A stretch of DNA of 64,000 nt from positions 1,476,718-1,540,717 of the forward strand of contig NZ_BMER01000001.1 of the NCBI RefSeq assembly GCF_014636865.1, given 5' to 3'. The notes below the pieces were generated by a model. The model ran no database searches. It worked only from the letters and a program-made list of their open reading frames with translations, and was not told the DNA's origin. The stretch comes from Parapedobacter pyrenivorans. Its GTDB lineage: Bacteria; Bacteroidota; Bacteroidia; Sphingobacteriales; Sphingobacteriaceae. The position numbers and the translations under genes were made by a program. Numbering within the stretch: position 1 is the stretch's first letter; each line of letters starts with the position of its first letter. Below are positions 34,329 to 42,786 of the stretch, piece by piece.

Positions 34329-35309
34329 ATGACGCAGCAACGGAATCACAAAGGCGAAAGCGATCCACAAATTTTTACAGAAATACGGTCTTTTTTGAAG
34401 GCTGCCAATTCGGGCGACGGTAAACCTATGGAACAATTAAGTCCAGAAGAAGCCCGCCAGGTGCTGGTAGATGCACAGCAATCTGTGGAAGTTGATGATT
34501 CGGGTATTGAGGAATCGGTACGTTCGATTTCGCAAAATAGCTACGATGTGGAAATCCATATTGTCAAGCCTGATGGCGCAAAAGATGATGCCCCCGTCTT
34601 TATTTTCATTCATGGCGGTGGTTGGGTGTTGGGGGATTTTCCAACCCACAAACGATTAGTAAGGGACTTGGTGGTAGAGAGTGGAGCCGTTGCTGTTTTT
34701 CCCAATTACTCCCGTTCACCAGGAGCTCGCTACCCAACAGCTATAGAAGAAATCTATGCGGTCACGCAATGGGTGTCTCAGCATGGGCGAGAGATCGGGG
34801 TAGACGGCAACAGGCTTGCCGTAGCGGGGAATAGCGCAGGGGGAAATATGAGTGCAGTAATTACGTTGATGGCAAAAGACAGAAATGGGCCTAAAATCAA
34901 CTTTCAACTGCTACTTTGGCCGGTCACCGATGCTAATTTTGAAACGGAATCGTATAATTTGTTTGCGAATGAGCGGTTCTTGACCAAAAATATGATGAAG
35001 TGGTTCTGGGATAATTACCTGCCCGATGTGGACAAAAGAAAGGAAAGCTATGCATCTCCGTTGCAGGCCAGTATAGCGCAGCTAAAAGGATTGCCACCGG
35101 CATTAGTGCAAACGGCAGAAAACGATGTGCTACGGGACGAAGGCGAAGCCTATGCCAGGAAACTAGACGAAGCGGGTGTAGCGGTTACGCTTACCCGGCA
35201 CGGCGGCTTGATCCACGATTTTGGCCTGTTGAATCCCATTGCCAACGTCTCTGCGATTCGAACCGCAGTTCAGCAGGCAGCAGTAGCTTTGAAGACGGCG
35301 CTAGCATAA
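34329..35309 (+). CDS. Alpha/beta hydrolase, HSL (hormone-sensitive lipase) family esterase
   Basis: A 326-residue esterase/lipase. The HSL oxyanion motif HGGG appears in FIFIHGGGWVLGD at about 97. The catalytic serine lies in GNSAGGN (about 170), the Asp in TAENDVLRDEGEAY (about 264), and the His in GGLIHDFGLL (about 295). These enzymes hydrolyse short- to medium-chain acyl esters in the cytoplasm; no signal peptide is visible. The first 60 residues form a helical cap. It is transcribed rightward inside the otherwise leftward permease array, between the pseudogene with its palindromic promoter and the last intact permease. It may have its own promoter (AAACTTTG at about 34268 is one mismatch from a -7 box). 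Confidence 0.92.
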   Translation: MTQQRNHKGESDPQIFTEIRSFLKAANSGDGKPMEQLSPEEARQVLVDAQQSVEVDDSGIEESVRSISQNSYDVEIHIVKPDGAKDDAPVFIFIHGGGWVLGDFPTHKRLVRDLVVESGAVAVFPNYSRSPGARYPTAIEEIYAVTQWVSQHGREIGVDGNRLAVAGNSAGGNMSAVITLMAKDRNGPKINFQLLLWPVTDANFETESYNLFANERFLTKNMMKWFWDNYLPDVDKRKESYASPLQASIAQLKGLPPALVQTAENDVLRDEGEAYARKLDEAGVAVTLTRHGGLIHDFGLLNPIANVSAIRTAVQQAAVALKTALA

Positions 35310-35333
35310 CCCAAGCGCTTTCCTCCATCATTG

Positions 35334-35356
35334 TTTTAGCCCGTTGCGAAGGCGGC
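35334..35356 (+). repeat. Truncated palindromic repeat, left arm only
   Basis: TTTTAGCCCGTTGCGAAGGC and three further bases match the left arm of the 77-bp array repeat. The right arm is missing. It ends 4 bp before the stop codon of the last permease, and the flank CATCATTG before it matches other copies. Confidence 0.7.
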
Positions 35357-35360
35357 TCCA

Positions 35361-37724
35361 TCACTCATCCCTAAGCGAATCCACCGGATTCGCTATCGCC
35401 GCCCGTATCGCCTGCCAGCTTACCGTGAGCAAGGCGATGGCCACAGCTGCCAATCCCGCGACCGCAAACATCCACCACTCCGTATCAATGCGGTAGGCAA
35501 AATCCTGAAGCCACCGATTCATCAGCCACCATGCGATAGGAGCGGAGATCATGACGGCGATCAGGACCAACTTCAAGAAATCAGCCGACAGCAACCTGAC
35601 GATGCTTGCCATCGACGCTCCCAAAACTTTGCGGATGCCGATTTCTTTGGTGCGCAGGTAAGCGGTAAAGGTGGTCAGTCCGAGCAATCCCAAACACGAT
35701 ATCAGTATGGCAATGAGCGAAAAGTAATTGAAGAGGGACGCCTGTTGTATCTCGCCGGCATACAGGTAGTTGAACGTTTCGTCCATGAAGTTAAAATCGA
35801 ACGGATACTTTCCATTGTATTTCTTGAATGCGATCTCCGCAGCTTTGATGGCTTGCGTTGCATTGTCTGCGGTCGTGCGGACTTGCATCAGGTTTGCACG
35901 ATCAGGCGCGTATACAAAAATCGCCGGACTGATTTCTTGCTTCATAGAAGCGAAATGGAAGTCTTTCACAACACCGATAATGGTTCCCTCGGTATCCCAA
36001 ACGCGGAATCTCTTGCCTATTGGATCTTCAATACCAGCTTCTTTTATTGCGGTTTCATTCAGGATAAAGTGGGTACTGTCACTTGGGCTGCCGGTGAAGT
36101 TCTTTCCTGCTACCAAGGACATCCTATAAAACGAAAGGAAATCATGGTCTACGGCTACCGGTCGCAGGATGAACGTCGATCCTGGTTCCTTTCCATCCCA
36201 CTCGGCACTTCCCGTGATCTGGCCTAGCCAAAGGATATTGCCCAACGATCGCGTAACCTCCTCCACCCCCGGTTGCCTGAGCAATTCGGTTTTTACGGCA
36301 TCATAATGTGATGCCATATCGCGCATCCAAAAACCGAATACCTGCTCTTTATCGTACCCAAGGTCTTTCTTGCGCATATAATCCAGCTGCTGTGTGATGA
36401 GGATAGTGCCGGTAATGAGGGTGATGGATATGACAAACTGTATAATCACCAGTGCTTTGCGGAAAAGAACATTACCAGCCGCCGATGAGATTTTGCCTTT
36501 CATTGCCGCAATAGGAGCAAATGAGGAGAGCAATATACTCGGATAAATGCTGGATAACAATAAGGTACCCAGCGTCGATGACCCAAACACCAGCCAAAAA
36601 TGGTCGTCGGAAAAGTCGATACGTAGATCTTTTCCGGATAAATCATTGAATGCGGGCATCAACCCTTGCATCAGCACGATGGCAAGGGCAGCGGACACGA
36701 TAAAAACCAATGCTGTCTCAATGAAAAATTGCAAAAATAGGTTCCGTTTGTTAGCACCGATGACCTTCCGTATGCTTACTTCCTGGGCCCGTAGCATCGA
36801 ACGTGCTGTGGAAAGGTTCACATAGTTAATGCAGCCAATGATCAGAATCAAAATAGCAATTGCAGTGAAAATGCGTACCGTTCCCATGCCGTTTTCTGTC
36901 CCATCGGCACGATATAAGTGCGTTTCGGCAATGGGCTGCGGGAGGTAATCCGCATCGGTATCGTCTGGCTTTTGGCTGATATGGATATCATATAACTTTT
37001 TGCTGAGCGCCGTCAATGACGTGCCGGGTTCAAGCAATAAATAGGTATCGTAATTGAAATACGTAAAATTGGTGGTCAGGTCGACGTGGTTTTGCGTAAG
37101 TTCATGCCTGAAATGATAGTCGATGGGCACTATCATGTCGCAGCCTAAGCTGGTATTACTGGGGAAATCGGCCAGTACACCGCTTACGGTGAGAGGTGTT
37201 TTTGAATCGGCCACAATGACTTTTCCCAATGGGTCTTCGTTTCCGAAGTATTTTTTGGCGGTGGATGCCGTAATGACTACCGATTGATCGTTTGCAAATG
37301 GCCTGTTTTTATCCCCATATAATAGCGGAAAGTCGAAAACCGTAAAAAAACTAGGATCAGCAAACACGACATTTTCGTTGCCGAAGGCTTTATCTTGGTA
37401 TTCAAACAATGAGAAGGTAGATCCAGCAGAAGTGACGCGTACCTGATCCACAACCTCAGGCAACTGATCTTTGGCCATCGGGCCGATTGGGGCTACCGTC
37501 GCTTCCCAAATTTGGCGGCTGGATCCGGTACCACCCCATAAATCCAATTTATAAGTATCGGCAGCCTTGTCGTGAAAACGATCATAACTCAATTCGTCTT
37601 GCACCCATGCCAATATGAGCATGCCGACCGCCAGGCTAATGGTTAGCCCGCCGATATTCAGTGCCGAGAAAAATCGGCTTTTCCAGATATTACGCCAGGC
37701 CGTCTTAAGGTGGTTCCTTATCAT
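35361..37724 (-). CDS. FtsX/MacB-type ABC transporter permease (array member 1)
   Basis: A 787-residue inner-membrane permease of the MacB/LolC/FtsX superfamily, Bacteroidota two-module type. The order is: N-terminal membrane helix (LNIGGLTISLAVGMLILAWV), periplasmic MacB core (45-270, DELSYDRFHDKAADTYKL), FtsX domain (285-405, INYVNLSTARSMLRAQEVSIRKVIGA), second periplasmic domain (450-650), and second FtsX domain (665-780, LRTKEIGIRKVLGASMASIVRLL). It ends NPVDSLRDE. Such permeases need an ATPase of LolD/MacB type to drive mechanical work in the periplasm; none is encoded here. It follows member 2 by 38 bp and is the last gene of the block led by 52824. Its 3' end is nearly identical to those of other members. 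Confidence 0.93.
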   Translation of the reverse strand: MIRNHLKTAWRNIWKSRFFSALNIGGLTISLAVGMLILAWVQDELSYDRFHDKAADTYKLDLWGGTGSSRQIWEATVAPIGPMAKDQLPEVVDQVRVTSAGSTFSLFEYQDKAFGNENVVFADPSFFTVFDFPLLYGDKNRPFANDQSVVITASTAKKYFGNEDPLGKVIVADSKTPLTVSGVLADFPSNTSLGCDMIVPIDYHFRHELTQNHVDLTTNFTYFNYDTYLLLEPGTSLTALSKKLYDIHISQKPDDTDADYLPQPIAETHLYRADGTENGMGTVRIFTAIAILILIIGCINYVNLSTARSMLRAQEVSIRKVIGANKRNLFLQFFIETALVFIVSAALAIVLMQGLMPAFNDLSGKDLRIDFSDDHFWLVFGSSTLGTLLLSSIYPSILLSSFAPIAAMKGKISSAAGNVLFRKALVIIQFVISITLITGTILITQQLDYMRKKDLGYDKEQVFGFWMRDMASHYDAVKTELLRQPGVEEVTRSLGNILWLGQITGSAEWDGKEPGSTFILRPVAVDHDFLSFYRMSLVAGKNFTGSPSDSTHFILNETAIKEAGIEDPIGKRFRVWDTEGTIIGVVKDFHFASMKQEISPAIFVYAPDRANLMQVRTTADNATQAIKAAEIAFKKYNGKYPFDFNFMDETFNYLYAGEIQQASLFNYFSLIAILISCLGLLGLTTFTAYLRTKEIGIRKVLGASMASIVRLLSADFLKLVLIAVMISAPIAWWLMNRWLQDFAYRIDTEWWMFAVAGLAAVAIALLTVSWQAIRAAIANPVDSLRDE

Positions 37725-37762
37725 TTTTTAGCTATTAGATAATAAACACTAGACAAAACATA

Positions 37763-40159
37763 TCATTCATCCCGCAACGAATCCACCGGATTCGCTATTG
37801 CCGCTTTGATCGCCTGCCAGCTTACCGTAGCTAATGCGATCACCACCGCCGCAATCCCAGCCAGAGTAAACATCCACCATTGGATGGTGATCCGATAAGC
37901 AAAATCAGCCAGCCAAGCATTCATGATCCACCAAGCAAGTGGGGTGGCGATGAAAATAGCGATCAATACCAGTTTCAAAAAGTCCTTGGAAAGCAAACGC
38001 ACAATACCCGACACCGAAGCGCCTAGTACCTTACGTATGCCGATTTCCTTCATCCGCAGTTCCGCCATGTACATGGATAATCCCAGCAGGCCCAAGCATG
38101 AAATGAAGATGGCAATACCCGCGAAGATGCCAAATAGGATCTGTTGGGTTTGTTCACGCTCGTATAATGCGCCGAAGCGGTCGTCCAGAAATTCATACTG
38201 AAATGGGTTGCTCGGAAAGCGGGCTTTCCACACCGATTCCAGGTGATTCAATGTTGTACGGATGTCTCCCGATGTCCGTACAGACCACCACCCATAGCCA
38301 TCGGGGCTCATGGCCATTGCCAAGGGCACCATATCTTGGTGCAGCGACTCGAAATGGAAATCCTTGGTAACCCCGACGATCTGTCCCTTTCGGTCGCCGT
38401 AGGCAAAGGCTTTTCCGATGGCTTCAGCGGGATCGTTCCATCCCAACATGCTGACGGCTGACTCATTGAGAATAAACCCATCGGTACGGTCCGTGGGGTG
38501 GGCTCGGGATAAGTTACGCCCTGCAGCCATTTCGATTTGGTAGGTCGGTATAAACTGCTCGTCAATCGCCAGTCCTTTGATCATCATACCCGAAGGCTGT
38601 AATTCGCTTCCCCGCATGACGAAAGCTTCCTGACCATCCAAAAGCCTCCCCGTGGGGATACGTGACGAACGGGCTACGTCAACAATGCCTGTTTGCTGCA
38701 CAAGCTGTTGCCGCATCGATTCATAGGTGGTAGAATCTCCCGTTGCTGGCAATAATATAAGCTGTTCCTTGGTATAACCTAATTTGAAATCCTGGATGTG
38801 CCGCATTTGATTGTACACCACTGTCGTGCAAATAATCAACAACACAGCGATGGCGAATTGTACCGTTACCAAAAGCTGTTGCAGTATACCCTTCTTAACA
38901 TCGGTAGCCACCTTGCCTTTGAATACCTTGATGGGTTGGAAAGCCGTAAGAAAAAAAGCGGGATAACAACCCGAAACCAACGCGGTGACCAGCGTCACTG
39001 TCACTATGATGCCGATGAAGGTCGGGCTAAGCAGATCGCCAAATAAGAGGTTTTTGCCTGATAAACTATTGAGAAGGGGAAGTGTGGCCAGTACAAAGGT
39101 AAACGACACCAGCAATGCGATGACGGTGTAGAGTAACGACTCCGTAAGGAATTGCCTGATGAGCTGGCCGCGTTGCGCGCCGACCACTTTGCGCATACCC
39201 ACTTCCTTAGCGCGCTTGGCCGATCGGGCTGTGGTGAGGTTCATGTAGTTGATGCAGGCAATCACCAAGATGAATAGCGCGATGGCAGAGAAAAAGTATA
39301 CATATCGGATGTCTGATGTGGGCTCTATTTCTGAATCGGTATGCGAATGCAGGTGGACGTCCGTGAGCTTCATTAGGTGAAGTACAGACCACTTGGAGGT
39401 ATTCTCACCCATGTGCTTATTCTGGAATGCAGGAAAAGCATCCACCATCTTCTGTGCATCATCGTGTTCCGGAAGCAGTAAGAACGTATTGAACGCGTTG
39501 TTGCCCCAATTCGTCCGCAAAAGTTCAGCACCATATATATCGTCATCATTCAATGTCGCAAACGAAATCAGAAACTCAGGATGCATCGTCGATTGGTCGG
39601 GAAACGGGTCAAACACGCCGGAAACCATCATTTCTCCTTGGTTATTCACGCGTATCATGCGGCCTATCGGGTTTTCGTCGCCAAAGTATTTCTTAGCCAT
39701 GGGCGTAGACAACATGATGGTGAACGGCTCTTTCAGTGCAGTATGCGCATCGCCCTGCACCACATTTACCGTAAATAGATCCAAAAATCCATCTTCCGCA
39801 AAAAATACCCGTTCTTCTTTGAACAGCACATCACCATGCTGGATAGCAAGGCTCGTTTCCAACATGCGGACCATCCGTTCCACTTCAGGAAAATCCTGGG
39901 CAATCAACGGACCGTAGGGTGGCGCTATACCCGCCAAGTGCAAATCCGTTGAACCATCTTCTGCCAGAAACTCCCGCGATACCCGGTAAATCCGGTCCGC
40001 CTTTTCATGAAACCGGTCGTAGCTCAGTTCGTCCTTGATGTACAGCGCCAGCAAGAGGGATGCCGTGAGTCCAATGGCTAGCCCACTAATGTTGATCACA
40101 GAAAAGATCTTGCCCCGTACGAGGTTGCGCCAAGCTGTTTTGAAGTAGTTTCTTATCAT
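37763..40159 (-). CDS. FtsX/MacB-type ABC transporter permease (array member 2)
   Basis: 798 residues with the two-module layout. First helix: INISGLAIGLTASLLLALYI. First core motif: DELSYDRFHEKADRIYRVSRE. First FtsX signature: INYMNLTTARSAKRAKEVGMRKVVGAQRGQLIRQFLTESLL. Second FtsX signature: RMKEIGIRKVLGASVSGIVRLLSKDFLKLVLIA. It ends NPVDSLRDE. Just before the start codon is the shared leader AACTACTAAA (minus-strand reading, 40160-40178), also present before members 5, 6 and 8. The 130-bp gap to member 3 holds a full palindromic repeat. The substrate is unknown; relatives move antibiotics, lipoproteins or act on cell-wall enzymes. Confidence 0.93.
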   Translation of the reverse strand: MIRNYFKTAWRNLVRGKIFSVINISGLAIGLTASLLLALYIKDELSYDRFHEKADRIYRVSREFLAEDGSTDLHLAGIAPPYGPLIAQDFPEVERMVRMLETSLAIQHGDVLFKEERVFFAEDGFLDLFTVNVVQGDAHTALKEPFTIMLSTPMAKKYFGDENPIGRMIRVNNQGEMMVSGVFDPFPDQSTMHPEFLISFATLNDDDIYGAELLRTNWGNNAFNTFLLLPEHDDAQKMVDAFPAFQNKHMGENTSKWSVLHLMKLTDVHLHSHTDSEIEPTSDIRYVYFFSAIALFILVIACINYMNLTTARSAKRAKEVGMRKVVGAQRGQLIRQFLTESLLYTVIALLVSFTFVLATLPLLNSLSGKNLLFGDLLSPTFIGIIVTVTLVTALVSGCYPAFFLTAFQPIKVFKGKVATDVKKGILQQLLVTVQFAIAVLLIICTTVVYNQMRHIQDFKLGYTKEQLILLPATGDSTTYESMRQQLVQQTGIVDVARSSRIPTGRLLDGQEAFVMRGSELQPSGMMIKGLAIDEQFIPTYQIEMAAGRNLSRAHPTDRTDGFILNESAVSMLGWNDPAEAIGKAFAYGDRKGQIVGVTKDFHFESLHQDMVPLAMAMSPDGYGWWSVRTSGDIRTTLNHLESVWKARFPSNPFQYEFLDDRFGALYEREQTQQILFGIFAGIAIFISCLGLLGLSMYMAELRMKEIGIRKVLGASVSGIVRLLSKDFLKLVLIAIFIATPLAWWIMNAWLADFAYRITIQWWMFTLAGIAAVVIALATVSWQAIKAAIANPVDSLRDE

Positions 40160-40178
40160 TTACTTTAGTAGTTAGTAC
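40160..40178 (-). promoter_or_regulatory. Conserved leader motif before permease 2
   Basis: Read leftward, GTACTAACTACTAAA precedes the ATG by 4 bases. The core AACTACTAAA recurs just before the start codons of members 5, 6 and 8. It may act as the AT-rich translation enhancer used in Bacteroidota instead of a Shine-Dalgarno. Confidence 0.5.
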
Positions 40179-40204
40179 ATCGCATTTCTTTTCCATCCCC
40201 ATTG

Positions 40205-40281
40205 TTTTCGCCTGTTGCAGACCCGACCTAGGATACGGCAGCGTAGCGCATCGGATCCAGTCGGGGAGCAATAGGCGAAAA
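40205..40281 (+). repeat. 77-bp palindromic repeat, full copy
   Basis: The arms TTTTCGCCTGTTGC and GCAATAGGCGAAAA are inverted copies with one mismatch, with compensating C/G changes relative to the consensus arm TTTTAGCC. The inner core CCTAGGATACGGCAGCG matches other copies. It ends 8 bp before the stop of member 3. The 15 bp before it, TTTCCATCCCCATTG, recur at other copies. Confidence 0.85.
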
Positions 40282-40289
40282 TTAAACTT

Positions 40290-42704
40290 TCATTCATTTC
40301 TCAAACTATCCACGGGGTTTGCCGCCGCCGCCCGCAGCGACTGAACGATGACCGTAGCCAAAGCAACCCCCAATACCAAAAGACCACCTAGGAGCAGTAA
40401 CGCCACGGGTGTATCAATGCGATAGGCGAAACTTTCTAGCCATTTGTTGCTAATCCACCAAGCAATCGGCGCACCGATGAGAAAGGCGATACCCATCATC
40501 TTGATGAAATCACGCGAAAGGAGGGTAATGATGCCTAATACACTTGCCCCAAGTACCTTCCGTACCCCGATTTCCTTTACCCTCTTGTTGATAGCCAGCA
40601 AGGCGATGGCAAATAAGCCCATACACGAAATCAGGATGGCCAAGGTCGCCCCACCGATGATGATGTTTGCAACACGCCGGTCCCGTCGGTATTGGTTGTC
40701 CGTATTTTCATCGAGATAGGATGCTACATCGACAGCGTGGGGATTCACTTTTTTCCATAGGGATTCCACGGCCGCCAGCGCCGACGTCAGACTTTCCGGC
40801 CTGACCTTGATGAAGATATATTCCAGTGGAAAATCTCGGGGATTAATAGTCATAGTGAGCGGCTCTATCTGTTGGCGAAGATCTTTGAAATGATAATCTT
40901 TCACCACGCCGATGACCTGACTGCCGCCGTTAATGGGAATCGTTTGCCCTAAGATTTTTTCAACACCACCCAATTGGGTCGCCATTTGCTCGTTAATGAT
41001 GACGGCATTGGTATCTGCCGTAAACTCGCGGGAGAACTCACGCCCTGCCACAAGCTGGAGGTCTAACGTTTTCAGGTAGTCGTAATCTACGCGCTGCCAG
41101 TGCGTACGTATGATCCGATTTTCATGCTCAAACCCAATACGCGAGGTTGACATGCTTCCATCCCTCCCCCGGCCAACATTGGTGTCTGACCCACTCACAC
41201 TTTCCACCTGAGACAAGGTCGCTAATTCCGCCCGCATACGGGTTAACGCATGTTCCCCATCGATTTCGTCCCCAATAGGGATGCTGAGGACGGCGGTCTT
41301 GTTAAATCCCAGTGGTCGAGTATGAAGGTAATGCAATTGGCTTCCCATGATCAGCGTGCAGGTTACCAGCACGATGGTAATCATGAATTGTACGATGGTA
41401 AGTATGTTTCGCAATCCTCCCCTGGTATTGAACTGAAAACGACCTTTAAGCGTCTGGATGGTGTTAACGCGTGATATGATCCACGCTGGATATCCTCCAG
41501 CGATGAATGTTAGCAACAGGAATGTAGCGAGGAAGAGCAGGAAGTTCGGGTCGGCAAACAACTGGCGGATGGATAGTCCGTAGTTCATATTGGCGTTGTA
41601 GGACGGAAGCAGTACCTGTGCTACCAACAGACCCAATGTGAGTGCGGCAAGGCATACCAATAATGCCTCGGCCCAAAGCTGTAACATCAATTGCCAAGGC
41701 CGTCCGCCGAGTGTTTTGCGCATGCCGATTTCTCGGCTTCGTGTGAATGAGCCCGCCAACGACAAGTTAACAAAGTTTGACCCTGCGATAAACAGAATTA
41801 AACCTGCAATAAGTAACAAGATCCAAGGGAATGCAGGTGGACCACCACCACCGATACCCAACGTATTGAGGCGATAGTCTTTCATGGGTAGCACCTTCAA
41901 AGCTAAATACTCGCCATTTTCGTCGGGTTTTGCGCCATCTCGCTTCAGATTCGCGATTTCACCTACATAATGGGTAGCCATGAATGCGCGTGCTTGTTGG
42001 TTAAAGACTAAGGGATCTAACTTATCGCCTGCCCACTGAACGAACACGCTGTGATTAGCGTCGCCCCAATTGTCAAGCTGAGCGCTGTAATCCGGCATCA
42101 TGTGTTCGAAGCGAAGCAGTGTATTGAAGGTCAGGCTTGAATTTTTGGGGAGCACCTCCGTAACCGCAGCAACCGTTTTGGACTGCCACTCCCCATTGAT
42201 TTGCGCTTCCAGTGTTTGTCCCACGACATCAGTGCGCCCAAAAAGATTTTGAGCCATGGTCCCGCTGATGACGATGTTATCTAACTGGTTCAGTGCCGTA
42301 ACAACACCACTCATCAATCGAAAGCTGAACATTTCCAGGAAATCGGGGTCTACAAATCGTGCTGACGCAGAAAACTGCTTGTCGCCGTGTCTGAGTAAGA
42401 CACCGCCGTTTCCGAATCGGGACATCCGCTCCACGGCAGGGAGTTCCGCTTTCAATGCAGGGCCAAAAGGAACCGGTTTCGTCTCTCCGTATTCTTTTCC
42501 CGTCGTCGGATTGGATTCGTCATAGACCAGACCGATCCGGTTCTGGTTTGCATGGAAATTGTCAAACGACAATTCAAACATGGCTGTGAGAAACAGGAGC
42601 ACTGCGGACGCAAAGGCAGCGCCTAGGCCCAATACGTGTATAGCGGTAAATAATTTGCGTTTCCGGAAGTTTCTGAACGCAATGTTGATGAAATTTCTGA
42701 TCAT
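40290..42704 (-). CDS. FtsX/MacB-type ABC transporter permease (array member 3, divergent)
   Basis: 804 residues. The start is set at the Met of MIRNFINIAFRNFRKRK, six codons inside the open frame, to match the other members. It is one of the more divergent copies: the first core motif reads FELSFDNFHANQNRIGLVYDE and the first FtsX signature SFTRSREIGMRKTLGGRPWQLMLQ. It lacks the INYxNL motif and has SNFVNLSLAG instead. The second FtsX module has AINKRVKEIGVRKVLGASVLGIITLLSRDF, and the end is NPVDSLRNE. Leftward it is followed by a full 77-bp repeat beginning 8 bp after the stop, and upstream it is separated from member 4 by 82 bp. Confidence 0.92.
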   Translation of the reverse strand: MIRNFINIAFRNFRKRKLFTAIHVLGLGAAFASAVLLFLTAMFELSFDNFHANQNRIGLVYDESNPTTGKEYGETKPVPFGPALKAELPAVERMSRFGNGGVLLRHGDKQFSASARFVDPDFLEMFSFRLMSGVVTALNQLDNIVISGTMAQNLFGRTDVVGQTLEAQINGEWQSKTVAAVTEVLPKNSSLTFNTLLRFEHMMPDYSAQLDNWGDANHSVFVQWAGDKLDPLVFNQQARAFMATHYVGEIANLKRDGAKPDENGEYLALKVLPMKDYRLNTLGIGGGGPPAFPWILLLIAGLILFIAGSNFVNLSLAGSFTRSREIGMRKTLGGRPWQLMLQLWAEALLVCLAALTLGLLVAQVLLPSYNANMNYGLSIRQLFADPNFLLFLATFLLLTFIAGGYPAWIISRVNTIQTLKGRFQFNTRGGLRNILTIVQFMITIVLVTCTLIMGSQLHYLHTRPLGFNKTAVLSIPIGDEIDGEHALTRMRAELATLSQVESVSGSDTNVGRGRDGSMSTSRIGFEHENRIIRTHWQRVDYDYLKTLDLQLVAGREFSREFTADTNAVIINEQMATQLGGVEKILGQTIPINGGSQVIGVVKDYHFKDLRQQIEPLTMTINPRDFPLEYIFIKVRPESLTSALAAVESLWKKVNPHAVDVASYLDENTDNQYRRDRRVANIIIGGATLAILISCMGLFAIALLAINKRVKEIGVRKVLGASVLGIITLLSRDFIKMMGIAFLIGAPIAWWISNKWLESFAYRIDTPVALLLLGGLLVLGVALATVIVQSLRAAAANPVDSLRNE

Positions 42705-42771
42705 AATAAATACGTGATACACTAAATTTGATTTTGTCCTTGACCCTTCCTATCCGTACTTGTTTCAGCTC

Positions 42772-42786
42772 TTTCCATTCCCATTG
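42772..42786 (+). other. Empty repeat site beside permease 4
   Basis: TTTCCATTCCCATTG matches the 15-bp left flank seen before full repeats (for example TTTCCATCCCCATTG at 40190-40204 and 61715-61729). Here it runs straight into the stop codon of the permease gene with no palindrome between. This looks like an insertion site without the element, or a clean loss. Confidence 0.55.
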